Assembly: GCF_963576615.1 (NCBI RefSeq)
Contig: NC_088716.1
Span: forward strand, 63,662,728 to 63,726,727
DNA length: 64,000 bases
Origin: Watersipora subatra
Lineage: Eukaryota; Bryozoa; Gymnolaemata; Cheilostomatida; Watersiporidae
Direction of reading: 5' to 3'
The position numbers and the translations under genes were made by a program. Below the pieces are notes generated by a model. That model was not told the origin of the DNA. It saw only the letters and a program-made list of their open reading frames with translations, and made no database searches. Below, piece after piece: positions 13,801-23,397 of the stretch (positions are counted from its first letter, which is position 1; the number at the start of each line of letters is the position of its first letter).

Positions 13801-15394
13801 GGTTGGCAGGCCTGGAGCTGGGTCACTCCTTTTTCAAATGAAAAAAGAGTTATCTCTCTAGAACCTGACAAAAACCTGAATGAACACCGAAAATGAACAA
13901 GAAATTATTTCAACGGCGTTTAATAATGCACCAAAATAACTTCCATTTATAGAAAATATAGCTAGAGAAAATGAAATGATGAGATGTTCTCAAGCCGAGT
14001 TGTTGAACTCGAGTTGCTGTTAAAAGAACTCGGCCTGGATTTTTGATGAACTCGAGTTGTGTAACTCCAGTTGTACAACTCGAGTTACAAAACTCAAGTT
14101 GAATTCAACTCGAGTTAAATATAACTCGAATTGTACAACTCGAGTTATATTTACAAACTCGAGTTGGTAAATATAACTCGAGTTGTACAACTCGAGTTGC
14201 AAACTCGGCACACTATAATTCGCCATTAGCTATAGTTTTACAGTACATACATACATAGTTTAATTTCTATTAGCTAACGGGTGCCTAGTGATGTACCATT
14301 GTTAATATAACCAGATCTACGGTTATGCTACCGTAATACCAATATATTGCACCTTACTTTTACAAAGTCGCGTTGCGTGTTCCCAACTCGAATTGCGCAA
14401 CTCGAGTTGTACAACTCGAGTTGTGAACACGCAACGCGAGGCACTGTAAGGCGCCATAGTTATGTAGAGTTGAGTAGAGTTGAGCATAGTTGAGTATAGT
14501 TGAGTATAGTTGAGTATAGTTGAGTATAGTTGAGTATAGTTGAGTATAGTTGAGTAGAGTTGAGTAGAGTTGAGTAGAGTTGAGTAGAGTTGAGTAGAGT
14601 TGAGTAGAGTTGAGTAGAGTTGAGCAGAGTTGAGCAGAGTTGAGTAGAGATGGGAAGAATTGGTAGAGTCGGTAAAGAAGAGTAGCGAATAGCCTTTGAG
14701 GATACTTACTGGTGTCTCCTCTCGCTTCAGTAATGGAATATCTAATCGGTGATTTTCCATCTCCGGTCTCCAGTGAACAAATTTCTTGTATGTCAAACCT
14801 TTTCTAGTAACATAATACATGTATAACCAAAACTGAAGTAAATCTATAAAAATTATCTCGGTGTGTAACAGTTCATTGTTTAAATAGAGGGTCAGCATGC
14901 TTTTATCTGTCAACTGTTCAGGACATTTCAACAGGTAACAAACCTCTGCTCCATATCTAGGTAGCTTTTCAATCACCTATATACAGTATATATTCAGTAA
15001 ATGCAATATATGTAAATGGATAGCTAATATATTCAAATCACATACTAGTTCTAGCTAATTTATTTAAAAAGCTATAAATTTAATGCTGATAAGGAGTGTT
15101 TATTTTCACACTCCACATAGCAGATATTTCGAGGTCTTTAGCCTCCGTGACAAAAATGAGATATGTAAATAAAAACGGTACCTACCCAGATTATTTTGTT
15201 TAGTTGGACACTTAGGCAATATCTGTCTTTGTTCATTAGAGCATCACAAATCGCTCGAGCAAATGTTTTCTTCTGTCTGTAGGTATCTCTCTCACGATCA
15301 ACTGCGACTAGAGTCATGCTTCTGTTTGTTTTAATAAATCCTCTTTCTTGGTGTCTAGCTTTATAGCTGCTATGCCATTTTAACAGCCAACATT
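1875..15394 (-). CDS. Ankyrin-repeat protein, multi-exon, partial at both ends
   Basis: Exons seen (minus strand): 15394-15186, 14976-14710, 12922-12765, 12078-11932, 11411-11234, 10673-10506, 9176-9012, 7711-7455, 5762-5067, 4023-3986, 2379-2221, 1989-1875. All have AG and GT borders. Phases match except at three joins (14710 to 12922, 9012 to 7711, 3986 to 2379), where a small exon is probably missing. Exons 3-5 encode ankyrin repeats (MTPLHLAVRVQDKAVLKYLI; GQTALHCAVRSKSVEICSIL; GNTVLHLLTKRK). The two most 3' exons encode two more (GESLTHVAARR; GWTCLHVACMFGNLAVLRTL). The 231-codon exon at 5762 is Ser/Thr/Glu-rich and looks disordered. The first two exons are non-ankyrin and unrecognised; the second may contain an extra 85-bp intron. 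Ankyrin repeats mediate protein binding; I assign no further function. Neither the start nor the stop lies in the part I could trace. Confidence 0.72.
2908..3005 (+). mobile_element. tRNA-derived SINE fragment
   Basis: A-box-like GTGGCTGCATGGTTTAATAG and B-box-like GGGTTCAATCCTC lie about 50 bp apart, followed by a T-run. The fold is not a clean tRNA cloverleaf, so this is a tRNA-derived repeat rather than a tRNA gene. It lies in an intron of the ankyrin gene. Confidence 0.5.
3062..3512. repeat. 13-bp minisatellite (AGCTTAAGTTACT)
   Basis: About 34 copies of a unit close to AGCTTAAGTTACT, with variants such as AGCTGAAGATACT and AGCTCATGTTACT. It lies in an intron of the ankyrin gene. Confidence 0.95.
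3690..3815 (-). mobile_element. SINE-like element, head fragment
   Basis: On the minus strand it starts near ACTACTGAATGCCTGGCATT and continues through a GGGTAATAAAAA block and TTACCATTCTAAC, matching the heads of the copies at 45718 and 49058. The tRNA-like part is absent. Confidence 0.55.
4030..5060. other. Intron sequence, no feature recognised
   Basis: AT-rich intron of the ankyrin gene between the 5762-5067 and 4023-3986 exons. It contains a short (ATT)n run near 4917-4955 and TA-rich sequence to 5000. The open frames at 4381-4648 have no exon borders or recognisable content. Confidence 0.5.
5868..7202. repeat. 18-bp minisatellite (GATATACTAGTAGACACT)
   Basis: About 74 copies of an 18-bp unit, in the intron between the ankyrin-gene exons at 7711-7455 and 5762-5067. 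Being a multiple of three without stops, it stays open on both strands and gives false ORFs of 477 and 452 codons (DILVDT repeated). Variant units (AAACACTTATAAACTAGT; ACACCAGAAGACACTGAT) recur in blocks, showing higher-order expansion. Confidence 0.97.
7720..8558. other. Intron sequence, no exon found
   Basis: Intron of the ankyrin gene. Phase arithmetic suggests that a short exon is missing between 9012 and 7711, so it may lie here, but I could not locate it. The second half contains words resembling the adjoining 23-bp array (GACCTAG, AAGGTGACCTA). Confidence 0.35.
8560..8975. repeat. 23-bp minisatellite (GACCTAGCTTTGTTAGAGG)
   Basis: About 18 imperfect units of 23 bp. Two alternating forms (one with TTTGTTAGA, one with CTGTAGAA) give a 46-bp higher-order repeat. 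Intronic in the ankyrin gene. Confidence 0.85.
9215..9405. repeat. 24-bp minisatellite (TGTAGATGTCATATGTACAC)
   Basis: Seven to eight units of about 24 bp. It begins within 40 bp of the acceptor of the ankyrin-gene exon at 9176. Confidence 0.9.
9553..10112. repeat. 35-bp minisatellite
   Basis: About 16 units of 35 bp containing TGCCATCCTGACTCTC and TGCAGAGACAGAGGGTATG. Intronic in the ankyrin gene. Several units are open in all frames on the minus strand, giving false ORFs of 62-107 codons. Confidence 0.95.
10858..11140. repeat. Degenerate ~24-bp minisatellite (GAGTGGTAGTACTCCAAGAC)
   Basis: About 12 diverged units in the intron between the ankyrin-gene exons at 11411-11234 and 10673-10506. 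Confidence 0.85.
11508..11805. repeat. 50-bp minisatellite
   Basis: About six near-identical 50-bp units containing GCTCACCGTGTAGCTTCCTA and CATAACTAATCAGGTTTCTC. It fills much of the intron between the exons at 12078-11932 and 11411-11234. On the minus strand each unit holds a GGTGAGC word that resembles a 5' splice site, but no coding part of a neighbouring exon is included. Confidence 0.95.
12228..12565. repeat. 20-bp minisatellite (GTAAGTGTAACTCATCTACC)
   Basis: About 17 units of 20 bp that become more diverged toward 12565. It lies in the intron between the exons at 12922-12765 and 12078-11932. Confidence 0.95.
13045..13293. repeat. 10-bp minisatellite (GAGTAGAGTT), left part
   Basis: About 25 units of TTGAGTAGAG or TTGAGTATAG. 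The same repeat resumes at 14458-14655, so a single array has been split by the element at 13292-14457. Confidence 0.95.
13292..14457. mobile_element. TIR DNA element inserted in a minisatellite
   Basis: Inverted termini: the left end reads ATGGCGCCTTACAGTGCCTC and continues GCGTTGTGTG; the right end at about 14400-14457 is its reverse complement, ending GGCGCCAT. AGTT is present on both sides and may be a 4-bp target duplication. The interior has many copies of AACTCGAGTTGTACAACTCG and related palindromes (13330-13400, 13990-14215) and no transposase, so it is non-autonomous. It sits in an intron of the ankyrin gene. The superfamily was not identified. Confidence 0.75.
13614..13832. mobile_element. 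Nested MITE-like hairpin element
   Basis: The left arm GAGCTGGGCATACCTGCCAA is mirrored at the right by TTGGCAGGCCTGGAGCTGG. Both sides also carry CTCACGCATTG words. It has the compact two-armed form of a MITE and is inserted inside the larger TIR element at 13292-14457. Confidence 0.6.
14458..14655. repeat. 10-bp minisatellite (GAGTAGAGTT), right part
   Basis: Continuation of the array at 13045-13293 beyond the inserted TIR element, with the same TTGAGTAGAG and TTGAGTATAG variants. Confidence 0.95.
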
Positions 15395-15714
15395 CTAGCA
15401 ACAGGACAGCGCTACAATCAGATAGTTAACACACTGTAACATTCTAGCAATAGGAAAGCGTTAAGATTCTAACAACAGGAGAGCGGTACAATCAGATAGT
15501 CAACACACTGTAACGTGGGTCTCTTAAAGAGAAGCACTATATATTTATATGTTAGCGTAAAACAGTAAATTGGTCAACAATCACAACATAGTCATACGAA
15601 TTTTTTCTATCAGACTTGCTAAAAAGCATTTAGTTTGTTAAAAATGTTCAAATGACTTGCTGATGGCTTTGGTTTCCTGAAAGTGTAAACTTTACGTAAT
15701 CGACCTCCTACATG
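15395..15714. other. Upstream of exon 15394, no feature recognised
   Basis: Contains a short imperfect duplication (ACATTCTAGCAA, CAATCAGATAGT, ACACACTGTAAC each twice) between 15390 and 15515. Upstream exons of the ankyrin gene were not found here. Confidence 0.4.
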
Positions 15715-16376
15715 TACTAGTACTAATAACATAACATCATGAGTCTACAGCTAGTACTAATAACATAACATCATGAGTCTACTGCTAGTGTTAATAACGT
15801 AACATCGTGAGTTTACTGCTAGTACTAATAACATAACATTACGAGTCTACTGCTAGTACTAATAACATAACATCACAAGTCTACTGCTAGTACTAATAAC
15901 ATAACATCATGAGTCTACTGCTAATACTAATAACATAACATCATGAGTCTACTGCTAATACTAATAACATAACATCACGAGTCTACTGCTAGTACTAATA
16001 ACATAACATCACGAGTCTACTGCTAGTACTAATAACATAACATCACTATTCTACTGCTAGTACTAATAATATAACATCACGAGTCTACTGCTAGTACTAA
16101 TAACATAACATCATGAGTCTACTGCTAGTACTAATAACATAACATCATGAGTCTACTGCTAGTGTTAATAACATAACATCGTGAGTCTACTGCTAGTACT
16201 AATAACATAACATTATGAGTCTACTGCTAGTACTAATAACATAACATCATGAGTCTACTGCTAATACTAATAACATAACATCACGAGTCTACTGCTAGTA
16301 CTAATAACATAACATCACGAGTCTACTGCTAGTACTAATAACATAACATCACAAGTCTACTGCTAGTACTAATAAT
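15715..16376. repeat. 34-bp minisatellite
   Basis: About 19 units of 34 bp containing TACTGCTAGTACTAATAACA and TAACATCATGAGTC. The block order of variants shows internal duplication of multi-unit segments. Confidence 0.95.
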
Positions 16377-17290
16377 TTGATGAAGCTGCCGGATGTAGTC
16401 ATAAAGCTCCTTTATACGCGAGCGTTGAAAGAAAAATGGTTATTTTTCTTCACACAAAAGGGCGCAACTGCCAAAATTGTAGCTTTTTTCTTAGGATTGT
16501 CAACTAAGGAGTGCAGCGACTCGAGTTTCGGTAGGAATGAGATGCGTGTGCATCCTATAACAGACATGCTGGTGAGGTGAAGTGTGAGTACAGAAAATGT
16601 GTCGGTGCAGTTGACATGAAGTATTTAAATTGATTAAATATTCGCTGAGAAATCGGAGAAGGTGAGAGTTAACAAAAGAAGAAAGGAAACGAACAATTGA
16701 ATAGATGGTGTTTTTGATGTGAATTGCGGTGCAATTAGTGGTGATGGTTGGTTGCTGATGGTGGTTATGAGCATGATGATGGTTGGTGGAGGAATGAGTA
16801 AGTGTATTGAGAGTGCAATTGAGAGTAAAGGATACGAAGGTGGAACTAAATTAGCGCCATTATTAAAAGCTATTGGACACAGCTGTAGAGAAATGTTAAG
16901 AGGTGCAGAGTTTGATCTAGATGGTGCAGATTCTACTCGTGAAGGTGCGATATAAATAGAAAGAATGAGAGCGGTAAGTTAGAGGAGCAAAAGGAGGAGG
17001 TAGACAAGAGAGTGTTTGTGAGGAAACATAAATTCCTTACAATAAGACAAGCGGTTAAGGAAAGGGGTAGAGAATTTGAGTTTGAGTTAATATGCTGAAG
17101 TGACTAGCGATGGTGATAGAGTAAGATTCGTCTAATTGTGGTAGTCGAAGGTTTGAGAGATAAAGAGCTGAGTTGGAGTTGATAAAAGAATGCTGATTTA
17201 ATATGGAATATGTTGAATGAGGTGTTGAGGGCTTGTAAGTAATCTTGATAGGTTTTTTGCGAACATAAAATAATGAAGATTGGCTAAAAA
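16377..17290 (+). other. G-rich coding-like relic of unknown origin
   Basis: The plus strand is unusually rich in G and purine compared with its surroundings. Reading frames at 16377-16580 and 16719-16955 are followed, after a stop, by an open stretch with content such as LEEQKEEVDKRVFVRKHKF up to about 17095. There are no repeats and no splice borders I trust. It may be a decayed mobile-element gene; I recognise no family. Confidence 0.3.
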
Positions 17291-18104
17291 GGGATGTAAC
17301 TATGATATCAAAGAAAAGTCACTTGAACAGCGCTATAACGCAATTTTTTAATTCCTTTCAACTCAATGCCATTTATACCTGCCTTTTCAGAGCAAGCCAG
17401 TAACTACCAAAGAATGCAAACTTTGATGTTCTTCTTGTTTTAGATGAAGTTAACACGACAGCTAGCGAATTACGTGTTAATTTCTCGTCGCCTCAAAAAT
17501 CAAAAACTTACCTTCTCTGTACGACAATAAAGCGTACATATTTGAGAGGTGAGCAAGTAATACCATAAATGTATGACGTGTAATGTTCAAACGTGTGACA
17601 ACAAGTAAGATGTGTCTAATACGAGTAGAGTTATTAATACACAGAGCAAGAGCTCATGCAATAGATAAAAGTTTGTCAAGTGGCCATAAAAATATTTATT
17701 TTGAACAGAAATAGTATCCTCTTGCACTTCTCTAAATCAAGTGCTCTTTTTTCTGTATGTTTATTGCTAGCATATCTTCATGCACCCTACATCTTTATTT
17801 GTTATCTGTAGTTTCATAACCGCCGCAAGCATTTTTATCACGTTAGAAGTATGGTTTTTATCAGATATAGACTAGAGCTACTCTCATATGACATCTATAC
17901 AGGGAAATGATGTGGTGCAACCACGACAGTCAAATCTGTAGTCCAAGAAGACATACATTATAAATAGGCAGTGGTTGCAACGGAAGCACAACAAACAAAA
18001 CTAGCTGATAGAACATTAGGAAACACGATTAATTCAACTATTTGATAGAATACCAGACATCACAGTGAACTCAACTATTTGATAAAATACCATTTGGACA
18101 ACAC
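17290..18104. other. No feature recognised
   Basis: AT-rich sequence without long frames, tandem repeats or splice-bounded coding sequence that I could recognise. Confidence 0.4.
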
Positions 18105-18400
18105 TGCGCACTAACTATCATCAACCCTCCAAACTTTTAGGTTGTATTTGAGGACATCTTTGAATATGAGATGAAAGTAGCCAGCTGGTCTGATACTGTG
18201 TTTTAAGGAAACTGTGAGTGCTGACATCCTGTTGTGAGTGCTGACATCTATTCGCAGGCGCTCCAAAGGTTAAAAAGGCATATATAACGCGAGCATTCAG
18301 GTTGGAGTCTAGTTCGACATTCGTATTGATTGTAACACCAAAGTATTTGAACTTTTTTACACTTCCTTAAAAAATTTCATTTACGTAGAAGTGGGTATTG
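18105..18400 (-). pseudogene. Non-LTR retrotransposon RT remnant
   Basis: The minus strand from about 18350 reads KFKYFGVTINTNVELDSN followed by LNARVIYAFLTFGA. This matches the segment after the catalytic core of many LINE reverse transcriptases (F-x-YLG-x-x-I, then a conserved LN-x-RI-x-x-A-x-x-AFG). Farther on, the frame is broken and an 18-bp direct duplication (GTGAGTGCTGACATC) interrupts it. It is a short, dead fragment. Confidence 0.55.
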
Positions 18401-18537
18401 ACTGTTGACTAAAAAGGTAGAATGGTTTTTTTTAAAAACAAATTGTTATACCATAATCTTAATAAACTCGTGAGAAACAGTGTAAAAGACATAAAAACAA
18501 CAAAGAATAAGGTTTCTCAACAAATACTCAACCTGAT

Positions 18538-18778
18538 TGACTGCTTCTTCTGCATGGTAAACCCTAAAGTAGGAAAGTCCTGCTTCTTCTGCAGGGTAAA
18601 CCCTAAAGTAGGAAAGTCCTGCTTCTTTTGCATGGTAAACCCTAAAGTAGGTAAGTCCTGCTTCTTCTGTATGGTAAACCCTAAAGTAGGAAAGTCCTGC
18701 TTATTTTGTATGGTACACCTTGAAGTAGGAAAGGCCTGCTACTTCTGTATGGTAAACCTTGAAGTAGGAGGTAGACCT
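18538..18778. repeat. 39-bp minisatellite
   Basis: Six units of 39 bp containing CTGCTTCTTCTGCATGGTAA and ACCCTAAAGTAGGAAAGTC. Because 39 is a multiple of three, it produces a 13-residue repeat (CFFCMVNPKVGKS) in a false 139-codon frame. Confidence 0.9.
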
Positions 18779-19189
18779 AGAGAAGCAAATACAAATCTAG
18801 AGAACAGAAAAAGGCCTGTAAGAAACTCAGCTTACCATTAAATTAAACAACAAAAAGTCCTTGCTCATGAATGAGGTTATGGAGGAAGTTTTTAATTAAT
18901 AATATTAGTAACAATTGACATAGTTTTAGCCCTGATTAATTGCGCACAGGTTAGCTGTACTTAGGTTTTTGCATTGTACACATTACCGCTATTATACTGA
19001 TATACTGAGTGCTCTACTACTACTACTACCACTAAAAAGCTCTTTTCACATTGTTAATGTGATTCTGCAACATTTTGAGAACTGTAACTAGGATAATTAC
19101 TAGCTTGAGAGCTGTTGCTGATGTGAGGTACCAAAAAGTATGAAATGTTTTAGAAATTATATTTTACTGCACGCATCTTGTTTTTGTTG

Positions 19190-19860
19190 TTAGGCTATGT
19201 ATATAGTTGAATAAGAAACACCAACTACAAATTACTGATAATAAATAAAGGTCGACCTGTACGGAACCTTTCATTAGAGATCCCTTTGCTTTAATATAAC
19301 AGTCAATAGACCAGCCAATCACTGGCTTATATTAGCCAATAGACAGCCAATCACTGGCTCATATCAGCCAATTGAACAGCCGACCACTAGCTAATATCAG
19401 CCAATAGAACAGCCAGTCACTAGCTGTTACCAAATTATTTCACAAATTTACACGCCACACTGACCGCCTGCTTAGAAGTAATATTCTTTCAATAGCTGGT
19501 CTAATGTATTACTCTAATCACAATGACAATAAAAGAAAACAACAAGTTTAAATCTGTCTGTGGTAAAATAGAATAATAGAAAATAGCCATAATTGTGACA
19601 ATTACAAACAATCTTTTTCTATCAGCTTGTTGAAAGAAACACGTCGTTTGCACCCGGAATAATTGCTCTCTCAATCGCTCACCACACTTGCTTCTCTTTC
19701 TTCTCTTCACACCAAACAGACAATAGTTGAGAAGTTTTACGCATTTAATGGGTAAAATAATTAAAATAATTACGATTTGATGGTAGAGTAAAACATTTTC
19801 AGGTGATAAAAGCGGTTGGTTGATGATTAGGTATTGAAACAAGAGCTAAACAGGAAACTC
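19190..19860 (-). repeat. Dispersed repeat, copy 1 (with shared 113-codon frame)
   Basis: About 93-95% identical by eye to 28220-28800. Both copies keep a 113-codon minus-strand frame (19501-19842 here) containing VKRRKRSKCGERLREQLF. Most of the roughly ten codon differences change the amino acid, so the frame looks unselected. The flanks also align. This copy has an extra small array of CAGCCAATCACTGGCT units at 19300-19430. Confidence 0.7.
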
Positions 19861-20418
19861 TGAGTTTGTCCAAGCAAACATACAGCAGCGTTGGTTTAGA
19901 CTTCTTTTCCTTAAGATGTTATGTTTATACACCAGTAGTTAGTGAATAGATGATCAAATTATAATAGGCAGATGGTGGAGTGAAGGTATCACGTCTCACT
20001 TTGAGAGCTTTAGCAGCCATAATAGTGGTTAGGTAGAAAAACGTTCGCATGGGCAAGATGAAATATTAGTCAATGTTGGTTAGACTCAGGATGATGCATA
20101 TACATGGAATTAGAGTACTAAGTGAATAACACCAATATATATGCCAACCTGTATGCGGTCTTCATATACTACTAGGTGAATGCTCTCTTTATATACTACT
20201 AGATGAATGCCCTGCATTGCATAAGTAATAAAAAACATTACTTTACATTACATTACTACATTACCGACTACCCTATCATTACACTACCTGTACCTGTAAC
20301 TGTTTATAAGCTGTCTTTATTACCCGGGAGCCCACCGTGTGACGCAATGACGCAATGCCATTATGCGTATTTTAAACTATGTATGTAATGAATATCTTCA
20401 CTATCATTGATCATTATG
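19861..20418. other. No gene; minor direct repeats
   Basis: Contains a pair of ATACTACTAGGTGAATGC / ATACTACTAGATGAATGC words (about 20165-20212) and a run of ACATTAC words near 20235-20270. Nothing coding is recognised. Confidence 0.4.
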
Positions 20419-20419
20419 G

Positions 20420-20575
20420 CCAGTTGCAGGTGTAGCCTAATGGATAAGCTTGATGCCTCCAGAACTGTTCCCAGAACCTCCAGTTCCAAGACCGAATCCT
20501 CTGCGAAGCAGATTTTCCGTTACTGAAACTCAACCACTTTAACTGGACAGACTAAGACTCACATTCATATATATA
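20420..20575 (+). mobile_element. tRNA-like 3' part of a SINE-like element
   Basis: A-box-like GGTGTAGCCTAATGGATAAG and B-box-like AGACCGAATCCTC are followed by AACTGGACAGACTAAGAC and a TA-rich end. It lacks the ACTAGCTGTG head. The next, full copy begins immediately after it. Confidence 0.55.
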
Positions 20576-20576
20576 G

Positions 20577-21062
20577 ACTAGCTGTGTTACCCGGCGTTGC
20601 CTGGATAATAGAAAAGTCTTTGGACAGAAAACTGATTTGTATTTAACATATAACAACATTAGACATTCTAACTATCAAACTTACATATCATGAAAAACCG
20701 TTTTGTCTTCTTAGAAGTAGTGAGAGTTGCTCGCTATTAGCCTGCGCTCTATTAGCCAGTATGTTTATTAATGTGAGCAAACAGCTTCTTGTTACATTAT
20801 GCTATGACCCCCCCCCAAACCCCTCCCCCCTGCTGTACGTTAGCAGTTAGGTATTTGCTCTCATATAATTACTTATATTGGCTAGCTGGCATTTCGATTT
20901 CTGTAGTCTAGTGGGTAAGGCGTCAGACTGGTGAACAGCAGGGTGCGAGATCAAATCTTCTTTAGTATGGAAACTTTATTCTAAAATTTTAAGATCTACC
21001 GTATAGCCGGACAATCAATCCTACAAATACACATACGATGACAAACTTTGAAAATATATATA
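20577..21062 (+). mobile_element. SINE-like element, near full length
   Basis: Head ACTAGCTGTGTTACCCGGCG with GTTGCCTGGATAATAG, then the shared body, a tRNA-like segment (GTAGTCTAGTGGGTAAGGCG, later GAGATCAAATCTTC) and the end GACAAACTTTGAAAATATAT. It aligns from end to end with 45718-46160. A C-rich interruption lies at about 20810-20830. Confidence 0.75.
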
Positions 21063-21084
21063 TATTTAGATATACGTGTGTTGC

Positions 21085-22620
21085 CTGTTTACTCTCTTTA
21101 TATACTACATGTATATACATGTATTATCTGTACGCTTTCTTTATATACTATATACATGTATTATCTGTATGTTGTATTTATATACTATATACATGTATTG
21201 TCTGTATGCTGTATTTATATACTATATACATGTATTATCTGTATGCTGTCTTTATATACTATATGCATGTACTGTCTGTATGCTGTCTTGTTATACTATA
21301 TACATATACTGCCTGTGTACTGTCTTTATATACTATATACATGTATTATCTGTACGCTTTCTTTATATACTATATACATGTATTATCTGTACGCTTTCTT
21401 TATATACTATATACATGTATTATCTGTATGCTGTATTTATATACTATATACATGTATCGTCTGTATGCTGTATTTATATACTATATACATGTATTATCTG
21501 TATGCTGTCTTTATATACTATATGCATGTACTGTCTGTATGCTGTCTTTATATACTATATACATATACTGCCTGTATGCTGTATTTATATACTATATACA
21601 TGTATTGTCTGTATGCTGTATTTATATACTATATACATGTATTATCTGTATGCTGTCTTTATATACTATATGCATGTACTGTCTGTATGCTGTCTTTATA
21701 TACTATATACATATACTGCCTGTATGCTGTCTTTATATACTATATACATGTATTATCTGTATGCTGTATTTATATACTATATACGTGTGTTGCCTGTTTA
21801 CTCTCTTTATATACTATATACATGTATTATCTGTACGCTTTCTTTATATACTATATACATGTATTATCTGTATGCTGTATTTATATACTATATACATGTA
21901 TTGTCTGTATGCTGTATTTATATACTATATATATGTATTATCTGTATGCTGTCTTTATATACTATATGCATGTACTGTCTGTATGCTGTCTTTATATACT
22001 ATATACATATACTGCCTGTATACTGTCTTTGTATACTATATACATGTATTATCTGTATGCTGTATTTATATACTATATACATGCATTGTCTGTATGTTGT
22101 ATTTATATACTATATACATGTATTATCTGTATGCTGTCTTTATATACTATATACATGTACTGTCTGTATGCTGTCTGTATATACTATATACATGTACTGC
22201 CTGTATGCTGTCTTTATATACTATATACATGTACTGCCTGTATGTTGTCTTTATATACTATATACATGTATTGTCTGTACGCTGTCTTTATATACTATAA
22301 ACATGTACTGTCTGTATGTTGTCTATATACTACATACATGTGTTGTCTGTATGCGTCTATTATACAATAAACATGTACTGTCTGTATGTTGTCTATATAC
22401 TATATACATGAATTGTCTGTATACTGTCTTTATATACTATGTACTATATACATGCATTATCTGTATGCTATCTTTATATACTATATACATGTACATGTGT
22501 TATCTGTATGCTGTATTTATACCCTGTATAGATGTGCTGTCTGTATGCTGTCTTTATATGCTATATAATTGTATTGTTTGTATGCTGCCTTTATGTTTAT
22601 ATACATGTATCTATATAATT
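21085..22620. repeat. 37-bp minisatellite
   Basis: About 41 units of 37 bp containing TGTATGCTGTCTTTATATAC and TATATACATGTATTATC. Open in all three plus frames, it creates false ORFs of 420, 440 and 534 codons rich in Y, C, I and L. Confidence 0.97.
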
Positions 22621-22679
22621 ATAGACATACTGCACTTGAACACTTTGTTGCCCCATTTAGGTGTCTATGTGAATAATTA

Positions 22680-23395
22680 GATTGTTGTAGTGGAGCTGAA
22701 ATACTCAGAACAACTGGTTGACCTACATTATCGCTTGTATATCTCCATCATGCTATTTTACATCTGAACAGAAAGTTAGCGAGTGGAATAACCCAAGTTA
22801 TAGGAAAACGGTTTTACTCTACTAGAAGCTATAAAGTGACAAGTCAGCTTCAAAACTTTGGCTTCTATAAACCACAGCGCATAAATATACCTCATCTAGA
22901 TATGGTAAATAGTGATATCCAGATATAAAACACTGCTGACAGGTATTTTCTGTTTAAACATTGCTGATTGGGCAGCGAAAATCATGTGATCAACAGTTTA
23001 CGAATATCATCTATAACAAGCTTGTCTGCTCCGTGAGGCAATTAAACGAATCTGACAGCGCAGCAAGTGAATCCATAGACGTACATTGTGTTTTGTTTGG
23101 ATGTCTGGCTGACAATATACAGTAGATGACTGGTCTATGCCGGTCGGAGTCACCCATAGGATATGCAATCTCTAGCTATTGTGATACGTAACAGTTGATA
23201 GAGTGGCCATAAAACTAGTTATCTCACTTTGTTCCAATTCTCAACTCGTAAATACATTTTTGGGACATGACCATCGGTGACATTGAGAACTGTGATTTAC
23301 TTGATTGGAAGAAGCAGTAATAACAGTGCAGATTTAATTTCAATTTTTGACAAAGATTTTAAAGGTCAAGGGTCAATTGACACTCGTAATTGTAC
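22680..23395. other. Non-repetitive, no gene recognised
   Basis: Single-copy-looking sequence between two arrays. No splice-bounded coding stretch could be established on either strand. Confidence 0.35.
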
Positions 23396-23397
23396 AT

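Noticed and set aside
21038-22680. Three overlapping plus-strand ORFs of 420-534 codons, resembling a Y/C-rich membrane protein
   Set aside because: Open in all three frames because the 37-bp unit lacks stops; translation repeats every 37 residues.
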